Notes: generated by a model not told the origin, from the letters alone. 10,285 bases of DNA from an uncultured Oscillospiraceae bacterium (GCA_934572445.1 CAKTLD010000070.1:1-10285), one strand, 5' to 3'; numbered from the stretch's first letter, positions 1-5,882 are shown. Made by a program: numbers and translations.

Positions 1-74
1 TGCTTTTTGTTTGCACTTTAAGTATGACAGGTAAATCCACGCTTTACAAGCGAAGGGGTCATTTCATATTGTCT
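1..74. other. Low-GC segment joined to the broken end of modC
   Basis: The first ~74 bases are clearly more AT-rich than the adjoining GC-rich modC sequence. ModC similarity stops abruptly at the aspartate of the D-loop (codon at 75-77). The bases beyond encode residues with no resemblance to ABC ATPases and a stop codon at 18-20. Short inverted repeats are visible, for example GTAAA/TTTAC and CGCTT/AAGCG within 31-53. The simplest reading is the end of an inserted mobile element or a deletion junction. An assembly join at the window edge is also possible, and nothing in this short piece identifies an element. Confidence 0.45.
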
Positions 75-566
75 GTCCAGCGCGGAGAACGGCTCGTCGA
101 GCAGGATCGCCTCCGGCTCAGAGCACAGGATGCGCGCGAGCGCCACACGCTGCTGCTGGCCGCCGGAGAGCTGCGCAGGATGCTTCTTCTCCAGTCCCTC
201 GAGGCGGAACATGCGGATCTTCTCTGCCAGCACGCAGCGCTTTTCCGCCTTGTCGCCGCTGCGGATGCCGCAGAGGATATTCTGCTCCACGCTCATGTTC
301 GGGAACAGCGCATACTGCTGGAAAAGATACCCGACCTTGCGCTGCTGCGGGGGCAGGTTGATCTTCTTCTCGCTGTCAAAGAGCACGCGGTCGCCGAGCA
401 CGATGCGTCCGCGGTCGGGCGTCACGATGCCCGCGATGCACTTTAGCGTCATGCTCTTGCCGCAGCCCGAGGCGCCGAGCAGCGCCATCGTCTCGTCCGG
501 CACTTCGAACTTTGAGCGCAGGTGAAACGCGCCGAGCTTCTTTTCAATATCGACGGACAAACTCAT
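18..566 (-). CDS. modC: Molybdate ABC transporter ATP-binding protein ModC, 3'-truncated
   Basis: This is the ATPase subunit that would power ModAB molybdate import at the inner face of the membrane. Visible motifs are Walker A GASGCGKS (residues 31-38), Q-loop LFQQYALFP (81-89), signature LSGGQ (133-137), Walker B ILLDE (154-158) and the D-loop SALD (161-164). The ATG overlaps the modB TGA by four bases (ATGA), showing translational coupling. Family members run about 210 to 360 residues and continue past the D-loop to a switch histidine. This ORF is only 182 residues: after D164 come 18 unrelated residues and a stop, so the H-loop and any C-terminal regulatory domain are missing. The family assignment among CUT1/ModC-like ATPases rests on its position after modB. 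As read, it is unlikely to be a working ATPase and may be a pseudogene. Confidence 0.85.
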   Translation of the reverse strand: MSLSVDIEKKLGAFHLRSKFEVPDETMALLGASGCGKSMTLKCIAGIVTPDRGRIVLGDRVLFDSEKKINLPPQQRKVGYLFQQYALFPNMSVEQNILCGIRSGDKAEKRCVLAEKIRMFRLEGLEKKHPAQLSGGQQQRVALARILCSEPEAILLDEPFSALDRQYEMTPSLVKRGFTCHT

Positions 567-1255
567 CTTCTCACTCTCCTCGCCCTGCTCGCATCCGTGA
601 GGAAGTCACGCCGCTCGAGCATATTGACCGCCAGCAGCACGACGGCGGAGATTGCCATATTGACGATGACCCACTTCATCGCAAGCGCGTCGTTGTTCGT
701 CTGCCAGAGCTGATAGACCGTGGTGGAGATCGTCGCGGTCTTGCCGGGCGTGTAGCCCGCGATCATGCTCGTCGCGCCGTATTCGCCGAGCGCGCGCGCA
801 AAGGCCAGCACCGTACCGGCCAGCACGCCCTGACGGCAGTACGGCATGCGGATGCGCCAGAAAATGTAGGTGTTCGACAATCCGAGCGTCTGCCCCGAAT
901 AGGCCAGCGTCTCGTCAAAAGACTCGAATGCGCCGCGCACCGTGCGGTACATCAGCGGGAAAATCACGACGGTAGTGGCAAAGATGGCCGACCACCAGGT
1001 CATGACCATCTTGACGCCGAACGTTTCGAGCACCCACGCGCCGATGACGCGCTTGGGGCCGAACACACGCAGCAGCAGATAGCCCACGACCGTGGGCGGC
1101 AGCACGAGCGGCAGCGTCAGAAATACATCGAGCACACCTTTGACCAAACGCGGGAGTTTCGCAATGTAATAGGCGGCAAAAATGCCGACAAAGAAAATAA
1201 CGACCGTGGAGATTGCCGCGATGCGCAATGAGTTCCATAAGGGGTACCAATCCAT
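563..1255 (-). CDS. modB: Molybdate ABC transporter permease ModB
   Basis: This is the integral-membrane channel subunit of the molybdate importer, 230 residues, normal for ModB. Residues 10-30 form the first hydrophobic segment. The ModB-typical LPPTVVGYLLL lies at 52-62. The EAA coupling loop (about 111-150, with the core GQTLGLSN at 121-128 and RIRMP at 134-138) would dock on the ATPase. ARALGEYGATSMIAG follows at 153-167, and a last hydrophobic segment at 195-212 precedes a basic C-terminus. An in-frame ATG further upstream (1360) exists. I chose the ATG at 1255 because a CGGAGGT ribosome-binding site lies five bases before it and the family's usual N-terminus begins there. It sits 317 bp downstream of modA, an unusually wide gap filled with hairpins, and overlaps modC by four bases. 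Confidence 0.93.
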   Translation of the reverse strand: MDWYPLWNSLRIAAISTVVIFFVGIFAAYYIAKLPRLVKGVLDVFLTLPLVLPPTVVGYLLLRVFGPKRVIGAWVLETFGVKMVMTWWSAIFATTVVIFPLMYRTVRGAFESFDETLAYSGQTLGLSNTYIFWRIRMPYCRQGVLAGTVLAFARALGEYGATSMIAGYTPGKTATISTTVYQLWQTNNDALAMKWVIVNMAISAVVLLAVNMLERRDFLTDASRARRVRR

Positions 1256-1544
1256 AAGTGACCTCCGATTTCCTGGAGTTGGGGAGATTCGGGCGATCTT
1301 CACGCCGCCGCAAGTGCAGCGGAAAGTTTGTACCGCATCCTGCGGCAGGGAACGGGACAAAAGGGGATATCTCTTCCGAAAGAGATATCAAAAAGCGTCG
1401 CAGACTTTGCGCCGCGCACGGCGCAAATAATCTTGAAATTTTTTGCCGCGACATGTGCGTGGCAAAAAATACTTCTCACGCAGCGAGCGTCGAAGGCCGC
1501 TCACCGAAGTGAGCGGCCAAGGCGCAGAGCGTAGTGCAGCTCTT
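1256..1544. repeat. Hairpin cluster in the modA-modB gap
   Basis: Successive inverted repeats fill this gap. CCGCA/TGCGG lies at 1333-1345. A perfect 10-bp pair, GATATCTCTT and AAGAGATATC, lies at 1366-1389 with a 4-base loop. A perfect 9-bp pair, TTTGCGCCG and CGGCGCAAA, lies at 1406-1427. A 12-bp pair with one mismatch, TTTTTTGCCGCG and CGTGGCAAAAAA, lies at 1439-1469. A perfect 10-bp pair, GGCCGCTCAC and GTGAGCGGCC, lies at 1495-1518. No convincing ORF or promoter was seen. The 1366-1427 part resembles 2564-2622, so at least part of it is a dispersed repeat. It may alter modBC expression relative to modA through mRNA structure; that role is inference. Confidence 0.7.
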
Positions 1545-1575
1545 TAAAATGAAAGCCTTTTAGGCTTTTATTTTA
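1545..1575 (-). terminator. Stem-loop at the end of modA
   Basis: TAAAAT and AAAGCCT on one side pair with AGGCTTT and ATTTTA on the other around a 3-base loop, with one mismatch. The stem includes the modA stop codon. The transcript ends in a U-rich but not unbroken run on the minus strand, so this could be a weak terminator or a 3'-protecting stem lowering modBC relative to modA. Confidence 0.5.
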
Positions 1576-2430
1576 GTTAGCAGGGCTGAAGCCAACAGTC
1601 TCGAACACGGACATAGCGTCGGCGGTCTGGAGGTAGTCGAGGAAGGCCTGGGCGGCTTCTTCCTTCTCGCCCTTCAGGACGGCGGCGGGATAGATGACCT
1701 GGCCGCACATCTCGGCGGTAGCGCTGTCGACGACCGTAAGGTTCGCTGAGAACGCGTCTGTCGCGTAGATAATGCCGCAGTCGGCGGCAGCCTCGCTCAC
1801 CTGAGAGGTAACTTCCTTGACGTTGTTGCCATAGGTCAGCTTATCCGCGATGGCTGCCTCGTCAATGCCGTAATAGGCAAAGATCTTCTGGGTATACTGG
1901 CCGACGGGCACATCGCTGTTGCCCATGGCGAGCAGCACCTCGCCGCTCTTGAGGAACTCGGCGAGCTGGTCAAAGCTCTCGATCCCCTTGGGGTTGCCCG
2001 CGGGAACGGCAAGCGTGACCTTGTTTTCCAGCAGGTCAATGCGGCTGTCGGTCACAATGAGGTCAAGGCTGTCGGGATTCTTGTCGGCATCGCCGATCAG
2101 GCTTCCGTCCATGGCGTTCATCTGCTTGGGCGCCGCGGAGATAAACAGGTCGCAGTCCGCGCCCTCGCTGATCTGGGTGAGCAGCTTGCCCGAAGAATCG
2201 AAATTGTAGGTGATGGTAACGTTCGGCGCGACCGCCTTATACAGATCCGCGATCTCGGTCATGGTCTCTTTCATGGAGGCGGCGGCAAAAACGATCAGCT
2301 CGACCGGTTCGGCCTGCTCGGTCTGCGCATCGCCGGGCTGTGCGGTGTCGGGAGTCGTGTCCTTCTGACCGCAGGCGCTGAGCGCAAGCAGCATAGCAAG
2401 GGCAAGGATCAGGGACATAAGCTTTTTCAT
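1573..2430 (-). CDS. modA: Molybdate-binding lipoprotein ModA
   Basis: This is the extracellular substrate-binding subunit that captures molybdate (possibly tungstate) and delivers it to ModB. It has 285 residues. It opens with a lipoprotein signal: basic start MKKLM, hydrophobic stretch, and lipobox LSAC with the lipidated cysteine at 20, as expected for a Gram-positive. A short acidic linker (23-41) precedes the type II binding-protein fold. Family landmarks are VFAAASMKETM (47-57), NFDSSGKLL (76-84), ADCDLFISA (91-99), VPVGQYTQKI (174-183) and GIIYATDA (219-226), which contribute to oxyanion binding in ModA proteins. An upstream in-frame ATG (2625) would add 65 residues translated from repeat sequence. 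The start at 2430 is preferred for the signal peptide and an AAAGGAAA ribosome-binding site. It lies between the MoeA-like gene and modB. Confidence 0.94.
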   Translation of the reverse strand: MKKLMSLILALAMLLALSACGQKDTTPDTAQPGDAQTEQAEPVELIVFAAASMKETMTEIADLYKAVAPNVTITYNFDSSGKLLTQISEGADCDLFISAAPKQMNAMDGSLIGDADKNPDSLDLIVTDSRIDLLENKVTLAVPAGNPKGIESFDQLAEFLKSGEVLLAMGNSDVPVGQYTQKIFAYYGIDEAAIADKLTYGNNVKEVTSQVSEAAADCGIIYATDAFSANLTVVDSATAEMCGQVIYPAAVLKGEKEEAAQAFLDYLQTADAMSVFETVGFSPAN

Positions 2431-2584
2431 GGTGTGTACTTTCCTTTCAAAAAAATATTCCGGACGTTCATCGGGAAACGCGGCGCTGCAGGAACGCACA
2501 AGAAAACGCCGCGCGCAATTTATATTCCAAATCCCGTTCAGGGAGCTTGGACGATCGCCGGTTGCTATTCTCGCAAGAGATAGC
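2431..2584 (-). promoter_or_regulatory. modA leader with a palindrome at 2564-2584
   Basis: This is the gap between the MoeA-like gene and modA. An imperfect palindrome starts GCTATTCTCG and ends AAGAGATAGC (2564-2584, 21 bp). It resembles the perfect palindrome in front of the MoeA-like gene (3666-3687) and the one at 1366-1389. TATAAA on the minus strand near 2520 could be a -10 element, but I see no good -35 at the right distance. Operator function is inferred from position and similarity only. Confidence 0.4.
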
Positions 2585-2594
2585 GCTTTTTGAA

Positions 2595-2622
2595 AATTTT
2601 GCGCCCTGTGCGGCGCAAAATT
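2595..2622 (-). terminator. Stem-loop after the MoeA-like gene, part of a repeated element
   Basis: AATTTTGCGCC and GGCGCAAAATT form a perfect 11-bp stem with a 6-base loop. The stem begins inside the stop codon of the MoeA-like gene and is followed on the minus strand by a short TTTTC run. It is plausible as a terminator. The same GCGCC/GGCGC core recurs at 1406-1427, so it is also a dispersed palindromic repeat. Confidence 0.5.
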
Positions 2623-3641
2623 CACCTTCCGAACGGACAGCTCGGATAATGGCAGGGCTTACAGCCCAGGCACAGCCCGCCCTCTCCAAGGGCGACCACA
2701 TCTGTGCGCGTGACCTCCACCCCCGCCGCAATACGCGGCAGCACCAGATCAAAGATCGTCGCACCTGCGTACATCACGCAGCCGGGCAGGCCCATAATGG
2801 GCATTCCATCGTCAAAATAGCCCAGCAGGAACATTGCCCCGGGCAGTACCGGCGCGCCGTAGGTCACAATGCGTGCCCCGCTCAGGCGCACGCCGCCGGG
2901 CGTATTATCGTCCGGGTCCACGCTCATGCCGCCGGTGCAGAGGATCATATCGGGCTTTCTCTCCCGCATGGCGAGGATCGCATCGCGCACATTCTCCACT
3001 CCGTCGCCGGACTGAACGGTCCCGACCGTCTCGATGCCATAGGCCTTCAGTTTGTCGATGACCACAGGGGTAAAGGTATCCTTGATGATACCCTTTTTGA
3101 CCTCGTTTCCGGTCGTGACAATGCAGGCCGTCCTTTTCACGAACGGCAGCAGTTCCAGCAGCGGTCCTTCGCCTGCCGCGGCCTCTGCCGCGCGGAGTTT
3201 CTCCTCCTCGATCACGAGCGGGATCACGCGCATACCGGCAAGCTTGTCGCCCGCGCGCACGGCGGTATTGCCCCTGCGCGTAGCGATCATCACATCCTCC
3301 TGCGCGTTCACAGCGATCAGACGCTCGCTCTTCACGCGAAACAGGCCATCGCACTCCGCCTTGAGCTCGATCTTGCCCTCCTTCACGCCGCTGCGTGTCA
3401 TGTGCGCGTTCGCGCAGAGCGCGAGCAGGCGCTCCGCCGCGTCGTTCTCATGCACCATGCCGGGCGTCATCTCGTAGATATAGAGATTCTCCTTTCCCAT
3501 GCTCAAAAGCACCGGAATGTCCTCTTCTGTCACGACATGGCCCTTGCGGAAGCGCGCGTCCTTATATTCGTCCTTGATGATCTGCGTCAGGTCATGGCAG
3601 AGCACATGACCGACCGCGTCCTGCGTGCGGATAAGCTTCAC
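2622..3641 (-). CDS. MoeA-like molybdopterin-binding protein with C-terminal Cys motif
   Basis: A 339-residue protein with the MoCF/MogA-like molybdopterin-binding fold in its C-terminal half: IVTTGNEV (174-181), LCTGGMSVDPDDNTP (234-248) and GLPGCVMYAGATIFDLVLP (284-302). It probably works in cofactor maturation, where MoeA-type proteins insert molybdate into adenylated molybdopterin. The C-terminus, residues 324-338, carries four cysteines spaced C-x2-C-x2-C-x4-C (324, 327, 330, 335). E. coli MoeA lacks this, and it could bind zinc or an iron-sulphur cluster. The start is GTG at 3641, preceded by AAGGAGG eight bases upstream. An ATG at 3689 lies inside the upstream palindrome and has no such site. 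It is the second gene of the molybdenum cluster, between mogA and modA. It is shorter than classical MoeA (about 400), so I give no symbol. Confidence 0.88.
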   Translation of the reverse strand: MKLIRTQDAVGHVLCHDLTQIIKDEYKDARFRKGHVVTEEDIPVLLSMGKENLYIYEMTPGMVHENDAAERLLALCANAHMTRSGVKEGKIELKAECDGLFRVKSERLIAVNAQEDVMIATRRGNTAVRAGDKLAGMRVIPLVIEEEKLRAAEAAAGEGPLLELLPFVKRTACIVTTGNEVKKGIIKDTFTPVVIDKLKAYGIETVGTVQSGDGVENVRDAILAMRERKPDMILCTGGMSVDPDDNTPGGVRLSGARIVTYGAPVLPGAMFLLGYFDDGMPIMGLPGCVMYAGATIFDLVLPRIAAGVEVTRTDVVALGEGGLCLGCKPCHYPSCPFGR

Positions 3642-3665
3642 GCGGCTTCCCTCCTTTTCCCTTTC

Positions 3666-3687
3666 GTTATTCTCGCGCGAGAATAAC
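3666..3687. promoter_or_regulatory. Perfect 22-bp palindrome, probable operator
   Basis: GTTATTCTCGC is followed directly by its exact reverse complement, with no spacer. It sits at about +1 to +22 of the minus-strand promoter at 3695-3723, 25 bp before the GTG of the MoeA-like gene. The outer half-sites, CGTTAT then 12 bases then ATAAC, recall the layout of ModE-type molybdate operators as known from E. coli. The regulator here is not identified. A role as a 5' mRNA hairpin is the alternative. Confidence 0.6.
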
Positions 3688-3694
3688 ATTGTCT

Positions 3695-3723
3695 ATTATA
3701 ACAACCCTCCTGCCCAAAGGCAA
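3695..3723 (-). promoter_or_regulatory. Promoter of the MoeA-like gene
   Basis: On the minus strand a perfect -10 TATAAT (3695-3700) lies 17 bp from a -35-like TTGCCT (3718-3723). Transcription would start near 3688, giving a leader of about 47 bases that begins with the palindrome. Both elements overlap the stem or tail of the hairpin at 3703-3730, so promoter and upstream terminator share sequence. Confidence 0.6.
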
Positions 3724-3730
3724 GAGGGTT
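3703..3730. terminator. Stem-loop downstream of mogA
   Basis: AACCCTCCTGCC pairs with GGCAAGAGGGTT around the loop CAAA, a 12-bp stem with one mismatch. In the mogA direction (minus) it follows the stop by about 30 bases, has A-rich sequence before it and a modest TTGTTATAAT tail. In the plus direction it is followed by a better T-rich tract (TTTTCGATTTTTTT), so it may also stop antisense transcripts. Confidence 0.65.
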
Positions 3731-3759
3731 TTCGATTTTTTTCGCATCCGCGCAGCTGC

Positions 3760-4242
3760 TCAGTGCCCGCCGCCGCAGATCATCTTCAGCGCATGGTCCA
3801 GCACGCCGATGACGGCGCTCAGATTCTCCCGCGCAGCCTTCTCCGATCCCGGCAGGTTGATGATAAGACTGCCGCCGCGCGTGCCCGCCGCGGCACGCGA
3901 AAGCATGGCGCGCGGCGTGATGGCAAGGCTGTAGTGCAGCATGGCCTGCGGAATGGCTGGGATCTCGCGCGCGAGCACGGCACGCGTCGCCTCGGGCGTC
4001 ACATCGCGCGGAGAAAGGCCGGTACCGCCGCTCGTAACGATCAGATCGCAGTGCTTTTCATCCGCGCAGCGGACGAGCTCCGCGCTGATCTGCTCCGTCT
4101 CGTCGGGGACGACGGCGGTATAGACGATCTCAAAGCCCGCACCGCGCAGCATTTCGCATACGGCGGGACCGCTGGTATCCACGCGCTCGCCCTGCGAGCA
4201 TCTGTCACTCACGGTGATCACGGCTGCCTGATAAACCATCAT
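3760..4242 (-). CDS. mogA: MogA/MoaB-type molybdopterin adenylyltransferase
   Basis: This cytosolic protein of molybdenum cofactor synthesis activates molybdopterin by adenylation with ATP before metal insertion. Its 160 residues are a single MoCF domain, the normal size. Motifs seen are AAVITVSDRCSQGERVDTSGP (6-26), TSGGTGLSPRDVTPEAT (70-86) and LIINLPGSEKAARENL (125-140). The DVTPEAT and LPGS signatures favour MogA over MoaB, though the two are hard to separate and MoaB proteins substitute for MogA in some bacteria. Two ATGs are adjacent; the first (4242) lies six bases after GGGAGG. It is first in the minus-strand molybdenum cluster, with its own promoter at 4267-4295 and a stem-loop after the stop, upstream of the MoeA-like partner acting in the next step. 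Confidence 0.9.
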   Translation of the reverse strand: MMVYQAAVITVSDRCSQGERVDTSGPAVCEMLRGAGFEIVYTAVVPDETEQISAELVRCADEKHCDLIVTSGGTGLSPRDVTPEATRAVLAREIPAIPQAMLHYSLAITPRAMLSRAAAGTRGGSLIINLPGSEKAARENLSAVIGVLDHALKMICGGGH

Positions 4243-4266
4243 TAGGACCCTCCCTGATTTTTTCCT

Positions 4267-4295
4267 ATTCTACCCTTGCCGCGCCGCCCGCGCAA
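4267..4295 (-). promoter_or_regulatory. mogA promoter
   Basis: On the minus strand -35 TTGCGC (4290-4295) and -10 TAGAAT (4267-4272) are 17 bp apart, about 25 bp before the start codon. The spacer and -35 are covered by an imperfect inverted repeat (CCCTTGC and GCAAGGG arms within 4273-4298), which could be an operator. Confidence 0.55.
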
Positions 4296-4574
4296 GGGAA
4301 AATTTCGGCAGAACGCAAAAGGAAGCCGCTCCCGCCGCTATATCCGCTCAATATCCCGATACGCCTCCAGCGCGGGGCTCCGGTCGCCCACATAATGTAG
4401 TGGCCGGGCGTAGCCTCGGCCACAATATCTATTCCCGCCGCAGCGGCAAAACCCCCGCAGGGCAACAAAACGGCCCCCGCCCCCGGCGATAAACGGGCGG
4501 CGCGGCCCTCGTCACGCTGCCTTCCTTGTGTTCCCGCACGGAAAATGTCGGGAGTTTTTCCTCAAAAAACGCCG
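4296..4574. other. Gene-poor stretch with a hairpin and a possible coding remnant
   Basis: No gene with a start and ribosome-binding site was found. GTGGCCG/CGGCCAC at 4400-4423 with an inner GGC/GCC pair makes a compact stem-loop. On the minus strand, one frame ending in TAG at 4338-4340 reads protein-like for about 30 codons (about 4338-4430), closing with ...SPALEAYRDIERI, without a start. It may be the 3' remnant of a lost gene; I do not recognise the family. Confidence 0.3.
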
Positions 4575-4997
4575 TTATGCCTCCATACGCATCATGTCTA
4601 CCGCGCAGTCGGCAAGGAGCCTGCCCTCTCCATCGCGCACCGTGACGTGGATGACCGCCATACGCCGCCCGCGGCGGACGAGCTCGGCGCGGGCAAAGAC
4701 CGTCCCGTGACCGGTGTTGCGCAGAAAGTTGATGTGCGCGCTCTGCGTCACATAATCGCTGCCGTCGCAGCGCGCGGCAATGCCCGCCACACAGTCGGCA
4801 AGGCCGTAGAGCAGTCCGCCGTGGACTGCTCCGTGCAGGTTCATCGATTCAGGCCGCAGTTCCACGCCGACCTCCGCATAGTGGTCTCCATTCGTGTCTT
4901 CTCCGATCGCGGTGATCTGAATATGGTTATAGGCCATGAAGGGGTTGTTCGCGGCATAAGCGTCCGCATCGCCGATGGGCGGAAGCATACGGCTCAT
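4575..4997 (-). CDS. PaaI-family hotdog-fold thioesterase
   Basis: A 140-residue single hotdog domain, the usual size for PaaI/YdiI-type acyl-CoA thioesterases, which hydrolyse acyl- or aroyl-CoA thioesters in the cytosol. The family motif is present: N53-L-H-G, H59-G-G and then GLLYGLADCVAG (61-72). D68 is at the place of the catalytic acid. FLRNTGHGTVFARAEL (91-106) and VTVRDGEGRLLADC (118-131) are the standard later strands. The ATG overlaps the stop of the upstream membrane-protein gene (ATGA), and GAGGAGG within that gene's end is the ribosome-binding site. It is therefore the second gene of a two-gene operon. Substrate cannot be read from sequence. There is no clear terminator after the stop. 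Confidence 0.88.
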   Translation of the reverse strand: MSRMLPPIGDADAYAANNPFMAYNHIQITAIGEDTNGDHYAEVGVELRPESMNLHGAVHGGLLYGLADCVAGIAARCDGSDYVTQSAHINFLRNTGHGTVFARAELVRRGRRMAVIHVTVRDGEGRLLADCAVDMMRMEA

Positions 4998-5677
4998 TTC
5001 TTTTCCTCCTCATGGATGAACATGATAAGGAAGCTGACGGTCAGCAGCGCGCAGGACACCCAGATCCCGCGCTCGGCAAAGATCTTCGTCAGCAGCGCGC
5101 CAAAACCGGCGCCCACGGCAAAAAGCCCGATCACGCCGAAATAAGTCAGCGCCTTGTGCAGCACCTCGCGGTCATGCGTGTGGAAGTAAACGCACAGCGC
5201 CTCCGTACCGTTGCGCATATTGCCGATGCACATCGTGCTCGCGTAGGCGTGGCCGCGCACCTTGCGGAAGGTCTGCACCTGCATGGCGCAGACGAACGAA
5301 ACGAGCGCGTTGGCAGCCGTGCTGCCCTCCTGCGGCAGAAAGCCGACGAGGAACAGCAGCACGATCTCCGCCAAAAGAATGAGCTGCCGCCAGTGTACCT
5401 TCTCCATGTGCTTGAAACGCCGATGAATGCACTCAGCCGCAAAAATACCGAGCATGAACGAGAGCACCGGCACAAGATAGCGTCGGCTGTGCGCCCAGTC
5501 GCCGTCAAAGAGATACGCGCTGAACAGCACGATATTGCCCGTCTGCGCATTGGCGAACACCTTGCCGCGGCAAAGATAGGTATAGGCATCCTGCAAGCCG
5601 CCGGAGAGAATGATAAACGCCGCCGTCAGCATGGATTCCGACATCTGCCCGTGCGGCCTGTAGTCAAGCTGAGCCAT
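4994..5677 (-). CDS. YoaK-family (DUF1275) membrane protein
   Basis: A 227-residue polytopic membrane protein of the YoaK/DUF1275 family, whose function is unknown. The hallmark N-terminal segment is present: GGLQDAYTYLCRGKVFANAQTGN (26-48) after the first hydrophobic helix. Further hydrophobic segments lie near 45-57, 69-83, 98-113, 121-130, 179-195 and 205-222, giving about six helices. SFVCAMQVQTFR (127-138) and STMCIGNMRNG (147-157) are also family-like. An ATG at 5692 is possible. I prefer 5677 because of the G-run about seven bases upstream and because the strong promoter at 5712-5740 would leave only about a 13-base leader for the earlier one. It forms an operon with the thioesterase by a 4-bp overlap. 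Confidence 0.85.
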   Translation of the reverse strand: MAQLDYRPHGQMSESMLTAAFIILSGGLQDAYTYLCRGKVFANAQTGNIVLFSAYLFDGDWAHSRRYLVPVLSFMLGIFAAECIHRRFKHMEKVHWRQLILLAEIVLLFLVGFLPQEGSTAANALVSFVCAMQVQTFRKVRGHAYASTMCIGNMRNGTEALCVYFHTHDREVLHKALTYFGVIGLFAVGAGFGALLTKIFAERGIWVSCALLTVSFLIMFIHEEEKK

Positions 5678-5711
5678 CCGTAAGCCCCCCATTTTCTTTT
5701 TGCAGTCTCAC

Positions 5712-5740
5712 ATGATACACGCGGCGCACCGGTTTGTCAA
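5712..5740 (-). promoter_or_regulatory. Promoter of the DUF1275-thioesterase operon
   Basis: On the minus strand the -35 is the consensus TTGACA (5735-5740). The -10 is TATCAT (5712-5717), with a 17-bp spacer. The predicted start is near 5705. This is the best sigma-A-type promoter in the window. Confidence 0.75.
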
Positions 5741-5752
5741 CCGGCGCGCCGC
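5721..5752. promoter_or_regulatory. 14-bp inverted repeat straddling the -35 (candidate operator)
   Basis: GCGGCGCACCGGTT and AACCGGCGCGCCGC pair at 13 of 14 positions around TGTC. The -35 hexamer TTGACA lies in the loop and inner stem, and the left arm covers most of the spacer. This placement suits a repressor blocking RNA polymerase. No regulator gene is adjacent. Confidence 0.5.
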
Positions 5753-5882
5753 ATCCCCCTGCCGGTGTGCGCCATTGCGCAAAAGAGGCTCTCCGGCGCT
5801 GCGCGGCCAGGGAAACATCGCATCCACCGGCGCTGTCGTCCGGCTCAGCTCATCTCATGAAGGCCCCAAGCCCCCCATGCGC
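5753..5882. repeat. Direct repeat AAGCCCCCCAT (5682-5692 and 5868-5878) flanking the intergenic region
   Basis: The exact 11-mer occurs at the 5' end of the DUF1275 reading frame and again just before the end of lysE, 186 bp apart. The sequence between holds the promoter and operator at 5712-5752. The remaining 130 bp show no gene and no terminator for lysE. The repeat may be chance or the trace of a short duplication or insertion. Confidence 0.3.

Noticed and set aside
512..1231. 239-codon plus-strand ORF opposite modB
   Set aside because: Shadow of modB: rich in His, Arg and Asp, with no recognisable domain and no start signal.
1439..1469. TTTTTTGCC…GGCAAAAAA hairpin as an intrinsic terminator
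   Set aside because: On both strands the T run precedes the stem and the A run follows it, the wrong order for a terminator.
2547..3686. 379-codon plus-strand ORF opposite the MoeA-like gene
   Set aside because: It lies fully antisense to a gene with clear family motifs. Its His/Arg/Ala-rich translation is typical of the complement of GC-rich codons, and it has no ribosome-binding site.
4389..4400. TTATGTGG (minus strand) shared with the site after the recombinase
   Set aside because: Only eight bases match and the second arm is missing, so chance is likely in a 10-kb window.
5012..5683. 223-codon plus-strand ORF opposite the DUF1275 gene
   Set aside because: Antisense shadow; the minus-strand product has family motifs, a promoter and an operon partner.
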